Assembly: GCA_950097015.1 (NCBI GenBank)
Contig: CATNEN010000038.1
Span: 28,054,501 to 28,118,500 of the forward strand
Length of the DNA stretch: 64,000 nucleotides
Direction of reading: 5' to 3'
DNA from: Macrostomum hystrix
Lineage: Eukaryota; Platyhelminthes; Macrostomidae
The position numbers were made by a program, and so were the translations under genes. The notes beneath the pieces were generated by a model, which searched no databases, was not told the origin of the DNA, and saw only the letters and a list, made by a program, of their open reading frames with translations. Of the stretch, positions 37,440-48,237 are shown one piece after another (the first letter of the stretch is position 1; each line of letters begins with the position of its first letter).

Positions 37440-38285
37440 CCTCATTAAAGGTGAGATTTTCACACCTCTTTAGACACGATGATCACTGATCACAGTGACT
37501 AATTACAGGTGAAACTTGTACCACTAATTTAGACACAATGATCATTTATCACAGGGATTAATTACATCTGAGAATATCACACATTTCAAGACACGATAGT
37601 CATTTATCATATTGACTAATTACAGGTAAGAATTATCACACCTTTTTAGACAGGATAGTCATTTATCATAGTGACAAATTACAGGTAAGAATTATCACAC
37701 CTTTTTAGACACGGTAGTCATTTATCATAGTGACTAATTACAGGTAATAATTATCACACCTTTTTAGACAGGATAGTCATTTATCATAGTGACTAATTAC
37801 AGGTAATAATTATCACACCTTTTTAGACAGGATAGTCATTTATCATAGTGACTAATTACAGGTAAGAATTATCACACCTTTTTAGACACGATAGTCATTT
37901 ATCATAGTGACTAATTACAGGTGAGAATTATGACACCTTTTTAGACACGATAGTCATTTATCATAGTGACTAATTACAGGTGAGAATTATCACACCTTTT
38001 TAGACACGATAGTCATTTATCATAGTGACTAATTAGAGGTGAGAATTATCACACCTTTTTAGACACGATAGTCATTTATCATAGTGACTAATTAGAGGTG
38101 AGAATTATCACACCTTTTTAGACACGATAGTCATTTATCATAGTGACTAATTAGAGGTGAGAATTATCACACCTTTTTAGACACGATAGTCATTTATCAT
38201 AGTGACTAGTTAGAGGTGAGAATTATCACACCTTTTTAGACACGATAGTCATTTATCATAGTGACTAATTACAGGTAGGAATTCT
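37440..38285. repeat. 59-bp array with intron-like units
   Basis: About 14 copies of a 59-bp unit. Each starts GTGAGAATTATCACACC (or GTAAGAATTATC) and ends GTGACTAATTACAG. Unit starts at 37862 and 37921 give the period. Every unit thus has a donor-like start, a CTAAT branch-like site and an ACAG end. It lies downstream of, and antisense to, the TBC1D10 gene. Confidence 0.94.
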
Positions 38286-38379
38286 ACTTACCTACCCAAA
38301 CGTTTATAAAAGCAGAACACACAAGTCTATATAAATATTAATTAAGCAAAAAGCAATGGAAAGAAGGAAAAAAACTTTG

Positions 38380-38437
38380 TTTAAATACTTTGTTTAAATA
38401 CTTTGTTTAAATACTTTGTTTAAATACTTTGTTTAAA
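38380..38437. repeat. 13-bp short tandem repeat
   Basis: Five copies of a unit close to ACTTTGTTTAAAT. Confidence 0.93.
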
Positions 38438-38754
38438 ACAAGAAGCACAAGTGGTTTAAAGAAGTTTGCTACAAATTCGATGACAAAAATCTAAATACGA
38501 GCGAAAACATAAAGCGAGGTAAATCAAGTTAATCAAGTAAATCAATCGAGGTAAAATAAACAGAACAGAAAGAGCAGAGCGAGGGAGGCGGATGAGAAAA
38601 AATTGCTAAGCGATATAAAAGCAGATATATTGTACCAGAAAATACTTCTTAATATGCGCTTAATATACGAATATTCGTAATAGTAATAGTAATAATAGTA
38701 ATAGGTCTGTTCGATTGAATGAGTAGCTAAATAGAGTAAAAAGGAGAGAAATTT

Positions 38755-39410
38755 TAAGAGTGAGAGAGTGAGAGAGTGAGAGTGAGAGAGAGAGTTAGAG
38801 AGAGAGAAAGAGTGAGAGTGAGAGTTAGAGAGAGAAAGAGTAAGAGTGTGAGAGAGAAAGGGTGAGAGTGAGAGAGAAAAAGAGTGAGACGTGAGAGTGA
38901 GAAAGAGAAAGAGTGAGAGTGAAAGAGAGAAAGGGTGTGAGTGAAAGAGAGAAAGAGTGAGAGTGAAAGAGAGAAAGGGTGTGAGTGAGAGAGAGAGTGT
39001 GAGTGAGAGAGAGAAAGAGTGAGACGTGAGAGTGAGAAAGAGAAAGAGTGAGGGTGAAAGAGAGAAAGGGTGAGAGTGAGAGAGAGAAAGAGTGTGAGTG
39101 AGAGAGAGAAAGAGTGTGAGTGAGAGAGAGAAAGAGTGTGAGTGAGAGAGAGAAAGAGTGAGAGTGAAAGAGAGAGTGTGAGTGAGAGAGAGAAAGGGTG
39201 AGAGTGAAAGAGAGAGTGAGAGTGAGAGAGAGAAAGGGTGAGAGTGAGAGAGAGAGTGTGAGTGAGAGAGAGAAAGAGTGAGAGTGAGAGAGAGAAAGGG
39301 TGAGAGTGTGAGTGAGAAAGGGTGTGAGTGAGAGAAAGAGTGAGAGTAAGAGAGAGAAAGAGTGAGAATGTGAAAGGGTGAGAGTGAGAGAGAGGGTGAG
39401 AGAGGCGTGA
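38755..39410. repeat. purine-only array (GAGAGTGAGAGAGAAAG)
   Basis: An irregular GA-rich array with GTGAGAGTGAGAGAGAAAG modules of about 20 bp. The minus strand gives false Ser/Leu/His-rich ORFs of 196-293 codons. Confidence 0.93.
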
Positions 39411-39515
39411 GACAAATATTCAAAACTGGTTGGTGGGAACAGAAGTTATATTTCCCGAAAATCTAATAACTGCAGAAGCATGAAGTTTACATACTTAATA
39501 GAAATCAAACTGTGA

Positions 39516-41765
39516 TTAAACTGCTGCTTCAGATGTCTGTCTTTCCTTCTGCTGCTGCTGCTGTTTCTGCCTGGCAATCTTGTTCAAATTGAAAACCGTA
39601 AAGTGTTTCTGGTGCTCGCGTTCGAAATCAGCGGCCGAAAGTTCGAGTCGGAGGGCAGCCGGCAGCAGGAAGGCAGCCTGAGTGGACGATGCTGGCAGGT
39701 GTCGCAGGCTGTCCAGGGTGTCTTCGAACGAGCGAAGTCGACGACGCTGAGCAGAGCTGCCAAGCACGGATGTTACAAGGGCTATGGCGACACGGAAGAT
39801 CATCTTGACGCCTGACGAATGAGAGATTGGCGGGTCAAGTGAGAGAAAACTGATTTATATCAGCTCAAATCTAACAACTCATCGAACCCGAAACTCAAAA
39901 ATCCGAAACTCATCGAACCCGAAACTCATAAAATCCGAAACTCATCGAACCCGTAACTTTTCGAACCCGAAACTCATAAAACCCGAAACTCATCGAACCC
40001 GAAACTCGTCGAACCCAAAACTCAAAAACCCGAAACTCAAAAAATCCGAAACTCATCGAACCCGTAACTTTTCGAACCCGAAACTCATAAAACCCGAAAC
40101 TCATAAAACCCGAAACTCATAAAACCCGAAACTCATCGAACCCGAAACTCGTCGAACCCGAAACTCGTCGAACCCGAAACTCGTCGAACCCAAAACTCGT
40201 CGAACCCGAAACTCATAAAATCCGAAACTCCTCGAACCCGAAACTCATAAAATCCGAAACTCCTCGAACCCGAAACTCATCGAATCCGCAACTCCTCTCA
40301 CCTTCGCAAAAGTACACATCCCAGACTCGCAGCAGAGTTGGCCAGGGCAGCGTTCTCACGTACAGGCACATGAACCAGTCCACCATAAAGTGCAAAGGCT
40401 CCACTTTGTACTTTACCAGATGTTTATAGGCGCCAGAATTGAACTTTTTCAATAATCCGTAAAGAATTTGACCGTCTACTTGAACAGCGTCTAAGCCGGG
40501 CCTGAAATAGCCGCGCATGTACTTGTCAAACAGGATGTAGATGGTGTAGAATGTGTCAATCTCCGGCATGTGCAGTAGGAGTGCGCCAGCCAATGGGGCC
40601 ATAGCTTGGCAGTAGCCAACCTCAGGAAATGAGCCCGAGTAGGCCAATAGGAGCCGCCTGAGAGCTTGTTGACCGAGGCCGTCAGATTGGGCGAATAGCA
40701 CGTGATGAGGAAACTGTCTGCCAAGGTCGCGTTCAATTTCCTCCGCTATCTGTCACACGAACAGTTTTGATTGGAGGAAAGCTAAGTAAGCGATGATTGG
40801 ATGTTTGGATTCTTCGTTATTAACAGTAGAAAATCCACAGGTTATTTATAAAACACACTGCCTACTTTAACCGATATTCGTGAAAGTCCACTAACATTCA
40901 ATAGTATAATTAATAATCTAATAAACAATAATAATAATTGCTGGAGGGCTGCGGGCAATGGCACATTTCGCTGACTCCTGAGCACACACGCACACAGATA
41001 CTGTACGCAGGCAAACACTCACACAGGGTGTGTACATCTGCCCTGACTTTCTCATCGTCAGGCAGGGTGCACTTTCACTGTGCCTTGGAGGTTGGCCCTC
41101 AAGGGCGTAAATTGCACGACAAGCCCCCCAAGCCTTCTCTCCGCGGCTGCGCCCCAACTTAATGTGGCCTCGTCGCGGAATCGAGCTCAGGGACCTTGGT
41201 GCGAGAGGCGAACGCGTTAACCGCTCTGCCACAGAACTCTTGCTCACATGGTTATAAAATTTTTTGTGAGCAGAATAATTTTGGCCATGTTGGTGCTATT
41301 TGCCACCTGTATTCTCACCGGGGTGTCTGGCGGCAAAAAAAACTACAAAAATAGACATGCGCGTAACTTTAAAGCAGCTTAGCTGAGCAGTAACTGACTC
41401 ACCCGCTCATTGGGCAGTTTAGTCATGCACTTGTTGTATAGATCCGGGTCGTCTCGATGTATATAATAAGCGCCGCACAGGTGAAACCAAGCTCTTGGTC
41501 TAATGGAATCCGGAATGCCTTTGCGGCTACGCTCCCTAACAAGTGGATAATCCCTGGCTATCACTCTATTCCAGTTGTTCAGCATATCTAGCCACTTCTT
41601 TTCTCGTCGGCGAATAGTTTCAACGGTTCCTGAGCGCGAGCGGACTCCACTAGGAGAGGAGGATGAAGACGCGTCATTGTCGCTAAAGAAGCCGTAGCGA
41701 TCTAGCTGCTGCTGCTCCTGATGATTTAGGTGGTTGCTGCCCTTTTGGGACAGCAAAGCTTCCGC
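39516..41765 (-). CDS. TBC1D10: TBC1D10-type Rab GTPase-activating protein (5' exons not found)
   Basis: Three phase-consistent exons: 41403-41765, 40302-40749 and 39516-39811 (stop TAA). They give 368 residues, the TBC domain and a short tail; an N-terminal exon should lie beyond the 41.8-45.1 kb array. Family landmarks are DRYGF, KKWLDMLNNWNRV, RKGIPDSIRPRAW, the arginine-finger motif IERDLGR (IxxDxxR), the glutamine-finger motif GYCQAMAP (YxQ), WFMCLYVRTLPW, RVWDVYFCEG and, across the last splice, GVKMIFRVA. Both catalytic fingers are intact, so GAP activity is expected. TBC1D10/EPI64 proteins act on Rab8, Rab27 and Rab35 in membrane traffic and microvilli. The tail ends after a Gln/Lys-rich stretch and lacks the C-terminal PDZ-binding sequence of human TBC1D10A. 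The acceptor at 41765 (TATTACAG) shows this is an internal exon. Confidence 0.9.
39865..40290. repeat. about 16-20-bp minisatellite in the last TBC1D10 intron
   Basis: Modules of CGAACCCGAAACTCAT and AAAACCCGAAACTCAT fill the intron between 39812 and 40301. The array stops about 12 bp from the donor of the upstream exon. Confidence 0.93.
40950..41240 (-). mobile_element. tRNA-derived SINE, copy 2 (in a TBC1D10 intron)
   Basis: The same family as 8840-9155. The tRNA-like head on the minus strand is GTGGCAGAGCGGTTAACGCG then GAGCTCGATTCCGCG, followed by the shared body down to the TGTGTGCTCAGGAGTCAGCG end near 40970. It lies between the exons at 40302-40749 and 41403-41765, in the host orientation. 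Without the local expansion seen in copy 1 it is a better guide to the element. Confidence 0.85.
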
Positions 41766-41769
41766 CTGT

Positions 41770-44700
41770 AATATTTCAAACAGTTCTGAATCCAGAACTT
41801 CAGATCCTGAATCTAGAACTTCAGATCCTGAATCTAGAACTTCAGATCCTGAATCTAGAACTTCAGATCCTTAATCTAGAACTTCAGATCCTGAATCTAG
41901 AACTTCAGATCCTTAATCTAGAACCAACTTCAGATCCTTAATCTAGAACTTCAGATCCTGAATCTAGAACTTCAGATCCTGAATCTAGAACTTCAGATCC
42001 TGAATCTAGAACTTCAGATCCTGAATCTAGAACTTCAGATCCTGAATCTAGAACTCCATATCCTGAATCTAGAACTTCAGATCCTTAATCTAGAACTTCA
42101 GATCCTTAATCTAAAACTTCAGATCCTGAATCTAGAACTTCAGATCCTTAATCTAAAACTTCAGATCCTGAATCTAGAACTTCAGATCCTGAATCTAGAA
42201 CTCCATATCCTGAATCTAGAACTTCAGATCCTTAATCTAGAACTTCAGATCCTTAATCTAAAACTTCAGATCCTGAATCTAGAACTTCAGATCCTTAATC
42301 TAAAACTTCAGATCCTGAATCTAGAACTTCAGATCCTGAATCTAGAACTCCATATCCTGAATCTAGAACTTCAGATCCTTAATCTAGAACTTCAGATCCT
42401 GAATCTAGAACTTCAGATCCTTAATCTAGAACCAACTTCAGATCCTTAATCTAGAACTTCAGATCCTGAATCTAGAACTTCAGATCCTGAATCCAGAACT
42501 TCAGATCCTTAATCTAGAACTTCAGATCCTGAATCTAGAACTTCAGATCCTGAATCTAGAACTCCATATCCTGAATCTAGAACTTCAGATCCTTAATCTA
42601 GAACTTCAGATCCTTAATCTAAAACTTCAGATCCTGAATCTAGAACTTCAGATCCTTAATCTAAAACTTCAGATCCTGAATCTAGAACTTCAGATCCTGA
42701 ATCTAGAACTCCATATCCTGAATCTAGAACTTCAGATCCTTAATCTAGAACTTCAGATCCTGAATCTAGAACTTCAGATCCTGAATCTAGAACTCCATAT
42801 CCTGAATCTAGAACTTCAGATCCTTAATCTAGAACTTCAGATCCTGAATCTAGAACTTCAGATCCTGAATCTAGAACTCCATATCCTGAATCTAGAACTT
42901 CAGATCCTTAATCTAGAACTTCAGATCCTTAATCTAAAACTTCAGATCCTGAATCTAGAACTTCAGATCCTTAATCTAAAACTTCAGATCCTGAATCTAG
43001 AACTTCAGATCCTTAATCTAGAACTTCAGATCCTTAATCTAGAACTTCAGATCCTTAATCTAAAACTTCAGATCCTGAATCTAGAACTTCAGATCCTTAA
43101 TCTAAAACTTCAGATCCTGAATCTAGAACTTCAGATCCTGAATCTAGAACTCCATATCCTGAATCTAGAACTTCAGATCCTTAATCTAGAACTTCAGATC
43201 CTGAATCTAGAACTTCAGATCCTGAATCTAGAACTCCATATCCTGAATCTAGAACTTCAGATCCTTAATCTAGAACTTCAGATCCTTAATCTAAAACTTC
43301 AGATCCTGAATCTAGAACTTCAGATCCTTAATCTAAAACTTCAGATCCTGAATCTAGAACTTCAGATCCTTAATCTAGAACTTCAGATCCTTAATCTAGA
43401 ACTTCAGATCCTGAATCTAGAACTTCAGATCCTGAATCTAGAACTCCATATCCCGAATCTAGAACTCCATATCCTGAATCTAAAACTTCAGATCCTGAAT
43501 CTAGAACTTCAGATCCCGAATCTAGAACTTCAGATCCTTAATCTAGAACTTCAGATCCTGAATCTAGAACTTCAGATCCTTAATCTAGAACCAACTTCAG
43601 ATCCTGAATCCAGAACTTCAGATCCTGAATCTAGAACCAACTTCAGATCCTGAATCCAGAACTTCAGATCCTTAATCTAGAACCAACTTCAGATCCTGAA
43701 TCCAGAACTTCAGATCCTGAATCTAGAACTTCAGATCCTGAATCTAGAACTTCAGATCCTGAATCTAGAACTTCAGATCCTTAATCTAGAACCAACTTCA
43801 GATCCTGAATCCAGAACTTCAGATCCTGAATCTAGAACTTCAGATCCTTAATCTAGAACCAACTTCAGATCCTGAATCCAGAACTTCAGATCCTGAATCT
43901 AGAACTTCAGATCCTGAATCTAGAACTTCAGATCCTGAATCTAGAACTTCAGATCCTGAATCTAGAACTTCAGATCCTGAATCTAGAACTTCAGATCCTG
44001 AATCTAGAACTTCAGATCCTTAATCTAGAACCAACTTCAGATCCTGAATCCAGAACTTCAGATCCTGAATCTAGAACTTCAGATCCTTAATCTAGAACCA
44101 ACTTCAGATCCTGAATCCAGAACTTCAGATCCTGAATCTAGAACTTCAGATCCTGAATCTAGAACTTCAGATCCTGAATCTAGAACTTCAGATCCTGAAT
44201 CTAGAACTTCAGATCCTTAATCTAGAACTTCAGATCCTTGATCTAGAACTTCAGATCCTTGATCTAGAACTTCAGATCCTTAATCAAAAACTTCAGATCC
44301 CAAATCTAAAACTACAGATCCTTAATCTATAACTTCAGATCCTGAATCTAGAACTTCAGATCCTGAATCTAGAACTTCAGATCCTGAATCTAGAACTTCA
44401 GATCCTGAATCCAGAACTTCAGATCCTGAATCTAGAACTTCAGATCCTGAATCTAGAACTTCAGATCCTGAATCTAGAACTTCAGATCCTGAATCTAGAA
44501 CTTCAGATCCTTAATCTAGAACTTCAGATCCTTGATCTAGAACTTCAGATCCTTGATCTAGAACTTCAGATCCTTAATCAAAAACTTCAGATCCCAAATC
44601 TAAAACTACAGATCCTTAATCTATAACTTCAGATCCTGAATCTAGAACTTCAGATCCTGAATCTAGAACTTCAGATCCTGAATCTAGAACTTCAGATCCT

Positions 44701-45125
44701 GAATCTAGAACATCAGATCCTTAATCTAGAACTTCAGATCCTGAATCTAGAACTTCAGATCCTGAATCTAGAACTTCAGATCCTGAATCTAGAACTTTAG
44801 ATCCTTAAAAAATCTAGAACTCCATATCCTGAATCTAGAACTCCAGATCCTTAATCTAGAACTTCAGATCCTTAATCTAAAACTTCAGATCCCAAATCTA
44901 AAACTTCAGATCCTGAATCTAGAACTTCAGATCCCAAATCTAAAACTTCAGATCCTGAATCTAGAACTTCAGATCCTTAATCTAGAACTTCAGATCGTGA
45001 ATCTAGAACTCCATATCCTGAATCTAAAACTTCAGATCCAGAATCTAAAACTTCAGATCCAGAATCTAGAACTTCAGATCCGAAATCTACAACTTCAGAT
45101 CCCGAATCTACAATTCAGATCCCAA
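41770..45125. repeat. 21-bp minisatellite, 3.3 kb, upstream of TBC1D10 exon
   Basis: About 158 copies of a unit with CTAGAACTTCAGATCCTGAA. Variants (CTTAATCTA, CTAAAAC, CTCCATATCC, inserted ACCAACTTC) recur in order: CTCCATATCC lies at 42054, 42201 and 42348, spacing 147 bp, which is seven units. It starts 5 bp beyond the TBC1D10 acceptor, so it almost certainly lies in an intron. On the gene's sense strand the unit has GATTCAG followed by GATC. Confidence 0.96.
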
Positions 45126-45489
45126 ATACTGAAAATGTGATTATCTTTATCTAGAAAGTTAGATCCTGAATATATGGAAACTATAAGAAGTTACAGATAT
45201 AATTCCTTTGTTGCCCCCAATAATGTAACTCGTTGCACTAATGAGAAGCAATAATTAAACTATCCGTTTTCTCTGCAAGTGTAGGTACCTACGTACTAGC
45301 ATAAAATTCTATCAGTTAGCCTAGCAACGAAATGATGCACACGACAGCGCATAGCTAGTCTACGTAAAGCCAATTAATTAGGAGACTAACTTGCTGCATA
45401 TATTCAACCTGAACCGCTTGTACTTGTCAAACTCAGGGATACAATTGTTGCAGAAATTCTATGGAAATTTAATCATTTCTACATGAATA
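45126..45489. other. unique sequence between two arrays
   Basis: It should belong to the TBC1D10 intron or upstream region. A minus-strand open stretch near 45400-45475 has a CAG|GTTG donor-like end, but its phase does not fit the next TBC1D10 exon. Confidence 0.35.
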
Positions 45490-46070
45490 CAGATCCTCCC
45501 TCACTTTCCCGAAATGTGGATTCTCATTTAACTCCCCGAAAATTCAGATGACCTTTTACTCTCTCAGAAATTAAGATCCCTATTCAGTCTCCCGAAAAAA
45601 GATCCCTAGCTATTAACTTCCCTAGAAACGAAGATCCCTAAAACTTCCCCAGAAACGAAGATCCCTAAAACTTCCCCAGAAACGAAGATCCCCATTAACT
45701 TCTCCCGAAATGATGATCCTAATTAACTTCCACAGAAACGAAGATACTTATTAACTTCCCCAGAAACGAAGATCCCCATCGACTTCTCCCGAAACAAAGA
45801 TCCGCATTAACTTTTCCCGAAACTAAGATCCCCATTAACTTCTCCAGAAATGATGATCCCTATTAACTTCTCCCGAAATGATGATCCCAATTAACTTCCA
45901 CAGAAACGAAGATACTTATTAACTTCCACAGAAACGAAGATCCCCATTAACTTCTCCCGAAATGATGATCCCTACTAACTTCCCCAGAAATAAAGATCCC
46001 TATTAACTTCCCTAGAAACGAAGAACAATATTAACTTCCCCTGAAATGAAGATCCCCATTTTCAGTTGCA
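45490..46070. repeat. 27-29-bp degenerate minisatellite
   Basis: About 20 copies of a unit with CAGAAACGAAGATCCC and TATTAACTTC. More diverged than the neighbouring arrays. Confidence 0.9.
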
Positions 46071-46627
46071 GATTATATATTTTCTATAACTACATAACAT
46101 CCTGTTTTTTCTGCTACAAACGATTTAAAAAAGTGAGTTAAAAAATGTAAAAAAATTATTCAACTACAACTGTAGCTAAAGGCAACGCAGAGAAAGCATT
46201 GATCACAATTTTTTTAGCGAAAGAAAATGGTCTACATTATAAATTACTTGAATATCAAAGGCGTAATGCATACAAAGAATTTATGTAAAAAAGATTTCTC
46301 GATACTTAACAATAAAAACTATTAACTTCACCAAAAATCAGCCATGTTCAGAGATATTTATGTAAGCTCAAACTGATTAAAAACACATTTTCATTGTAAT
46401 GCAGATATTTTGAATGAAAAGCATTGTCATGTTATTTTTAATTTAAACAGCGGAAAAAAAGTATTAAAAAACAAGACACAAAGTTGTTCGAGCAAAAAAA
46501 CACGCGACCCAAAAAACGGCTGCAAGAAATTAGGTCTTTTAATATCACCTTCAAGTTATAAAATAAATTTACAAAATATCACCTTTTTAACAGTAGGACT
46601 ACCAAGCCATTTTGCCACCCGTTTTTA
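46071..46627. other. no gene seen
   Basis: AT-rich unique sequence; the plus-strand frame at 46410-46703 is unsupported. Confidence 0.4.
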
Positions 46628-47159
46628 TACCAAGGGGAGGGGGGAATTCCCCCCTGAGAACATTTTTTGGCAGTGCCTGAAAGCTAACCGCGTAGGGTGG
46701 TGACTGATTGGTTGGCAGACTAGGCGATGGTGTACTGCAGTTGAGCTGTTCCTAATATTTAGGCTTCAGCAGTGAAATTTTAGAAATTCGCGTCAGGGTG
46801 TCCAGAGTGGCCTATTTCCACAATTTTTGCATTTGAAGGTCCCGCAGTCCGTCTAGATAAAGGTAGGTGACCACCAAAGACGGAGATGATGCAGGCACAT
46901 TCGGGTGGCATGCTGATAAAGTCTGAAGGTCTGGAAAGGCCGCACTGAGGCGCAGTGCAAATTCGTGTATAGGGGTGTATGAAATACACTAGCTCTTATG
47001 GGAAAAATCGGACCTTCGGCCAGAAACATTGAATATCTCGACGGTCTGAAGAGCTGGCGACTTGTTTCTTGTTTCAGAAGATGCGCAACAAAAAGTTGGC
47101 CCGTGTGCTTGAGTTTCGTGTGCTTGCATTGTTCCATTCCGAAAATCCCCCCCTTGGTA
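46628..47159. mobile_element. possible short DNA transposon with TACCAAGGGG ends
   Basis: The left end TACCAAGGGGAGGGGGGA is mirrored at the right by the inverse of TACCAAGGGGGGGATTTT, 532 bp apart. The interior is less AT-rich than its surroundings and holds unrecognised minus-strand frames (46780-46989, 46853-47137). Target duplication is unclear and the ends match over only about 17 bp, so this is tentative. Confidence 0.35.
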
Positions 47160-47269
47160 GTTAGTTCTACTGTTAATCCATTTTGTTCGATGCTTTATAT
47201 AATACTTTTTTTCAAAAAGGATCTAATAGGCATTAGTTCCAAAAGTTTCGGAGCCTTTTATGGGATTAT

Positions 47270-47830
47270 AGAATAGGTACAGTGGTACAGAACCCAATTC
47301 AATTTCAAAGTTTAGGAGCCAATTTTCAAGATCTCAGAATAGGGATTAACTGGGGCCTTAAAGTTTGGGAGGCCGTTTTGGGATCTCAGAATGGGAATCA
47401 ATTAGGATCCGAAAGTTTTGAAGGTCATTGTTGGGATTACAAAATGGGTATCAATTAAGACCCAAAAATTTAGGAGACTATTTTTGGGATTTCAGTATGG
47501 GGTTAAAATTGGAATATAAAAATTGGAGAGGCCATTGTTGGGATCTCAAAATGGGATCCACTGATGTTCAAAAGTTAAAGATCCCTATTCTGAGATCCTC
47601 AAATAGGGATCAATTAGGACCCTAAAGTTTAGGAGGAAATTATGGGATTATATAATAGGTAAGGAATTCATTGGAAATCCTAAAGTTCAGGTCGTAATAT
47701 TAAGAATAGGGACTAATTGTGACCCTACAGTTTAAGAGACCATGTTTCGAAGTACTGAAAATAAATGTATTTATTTTCCAAAGCATTGGAGGCAATTTTA
47801 GGACTAAAAAATCGCTATTCTCAAGATTCT
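47270..47830. repeat. degenerate array, unit about 55-60 bp
   Basis: About ten diverged copies built from AAAGTTTAGGAGGC, TTTTGGGATCTCA and GAATAGGGATCAATTAGGA. Probably an old array. Confidence 0.8.
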
Positions 47831-47982
47831 CAAGTAAAGAGACAAATCAAATAATATATACTGGTGGCTAGTGGAATTCTATAGGTAGTTATGGGTCTAT
47901 AGGTAGAAGACACAAAATAGTAAAATTAGCTGACCAGACCTTTCAGGTCAATAATAAAAAAAGTAAAATAAAAAAAAGATGC

Positions 47983-48237
47983 TTAAGTTTTAGAAGGTCG
48001 CCTGACACCCGCAGTGCTGTTTGAGGAAGCTGACAGATTTGCCATCCTGCTAGAAACCTCTTTGAACAATACCGGACTACCGGCCGCACCACTGCCAGCA
48101 GTGCTGACACCACCACCAGATTCAACAACTACAGAGGCGCCACCAGCAATGGCAAAGCGCCTACCAGATCTGGCAGATTGAAGGAACTCCTGCAGTGCGG
48201 CTTTGTCAGGGGATTCACTGCTAGCTTCTGTGGTCAT
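47983..48237 (-). CDS. cAMP-dependent protein kinase inhibitor (PKI)-like peptide
   Basis: A single open frame of 84 residues, close to the 75-80 of vertebrate PKI proteins. Near the N-terminus, EFLQSARSGRRFAI repeats the PKI pseudosubstrate with the same spacing: an aromatic Phe, then Ser, Arg, Gly-Arg-Arg and Ala-Ile. In known PKIs the pair of arginines and Ala occupy the PKA active site and Phe binds a hydrophobic pocket. Here the residue before Ala-Ile, Asn in vertebrates, is Phe. I do not see the leucine-rich nuclear export signal of PKI, and the rest is Ser/Gly-rich. ATG is taken at 48237; further 5' exons are possible but not required. A minus-strand AATAAA lies near 47775. Confidence 0.6.
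   Translation of the reverse strand: MTTEASSESPDKAALQEFLQSARSGRRFAIAGGASVVVESGGGVSTAGSGAAGSPVLFKEVSSRMANLSASSNSTAGVRRPSKT

Noticed and set aside
38542..39423. 293-codon minus-strand Ser/Leu/His-rich frame
   Set aside because: Translation of the GA-rich array and flank; no homology and biased composition.
40918..41247. 109-codon minus-strand frame between TBC1D10 exons
   Set aside because: It is the translated tRNA-like SINE; the flanking exons join in phase without it.
45395..45475. Possible N-terminal TBC1D10 exon (reads PEFDKYKRF with a CAG|GTTG donor)
   Set aside because: Its phase does not fit the phase-0 acceptor at 41765, and no start codon or family match is seen.
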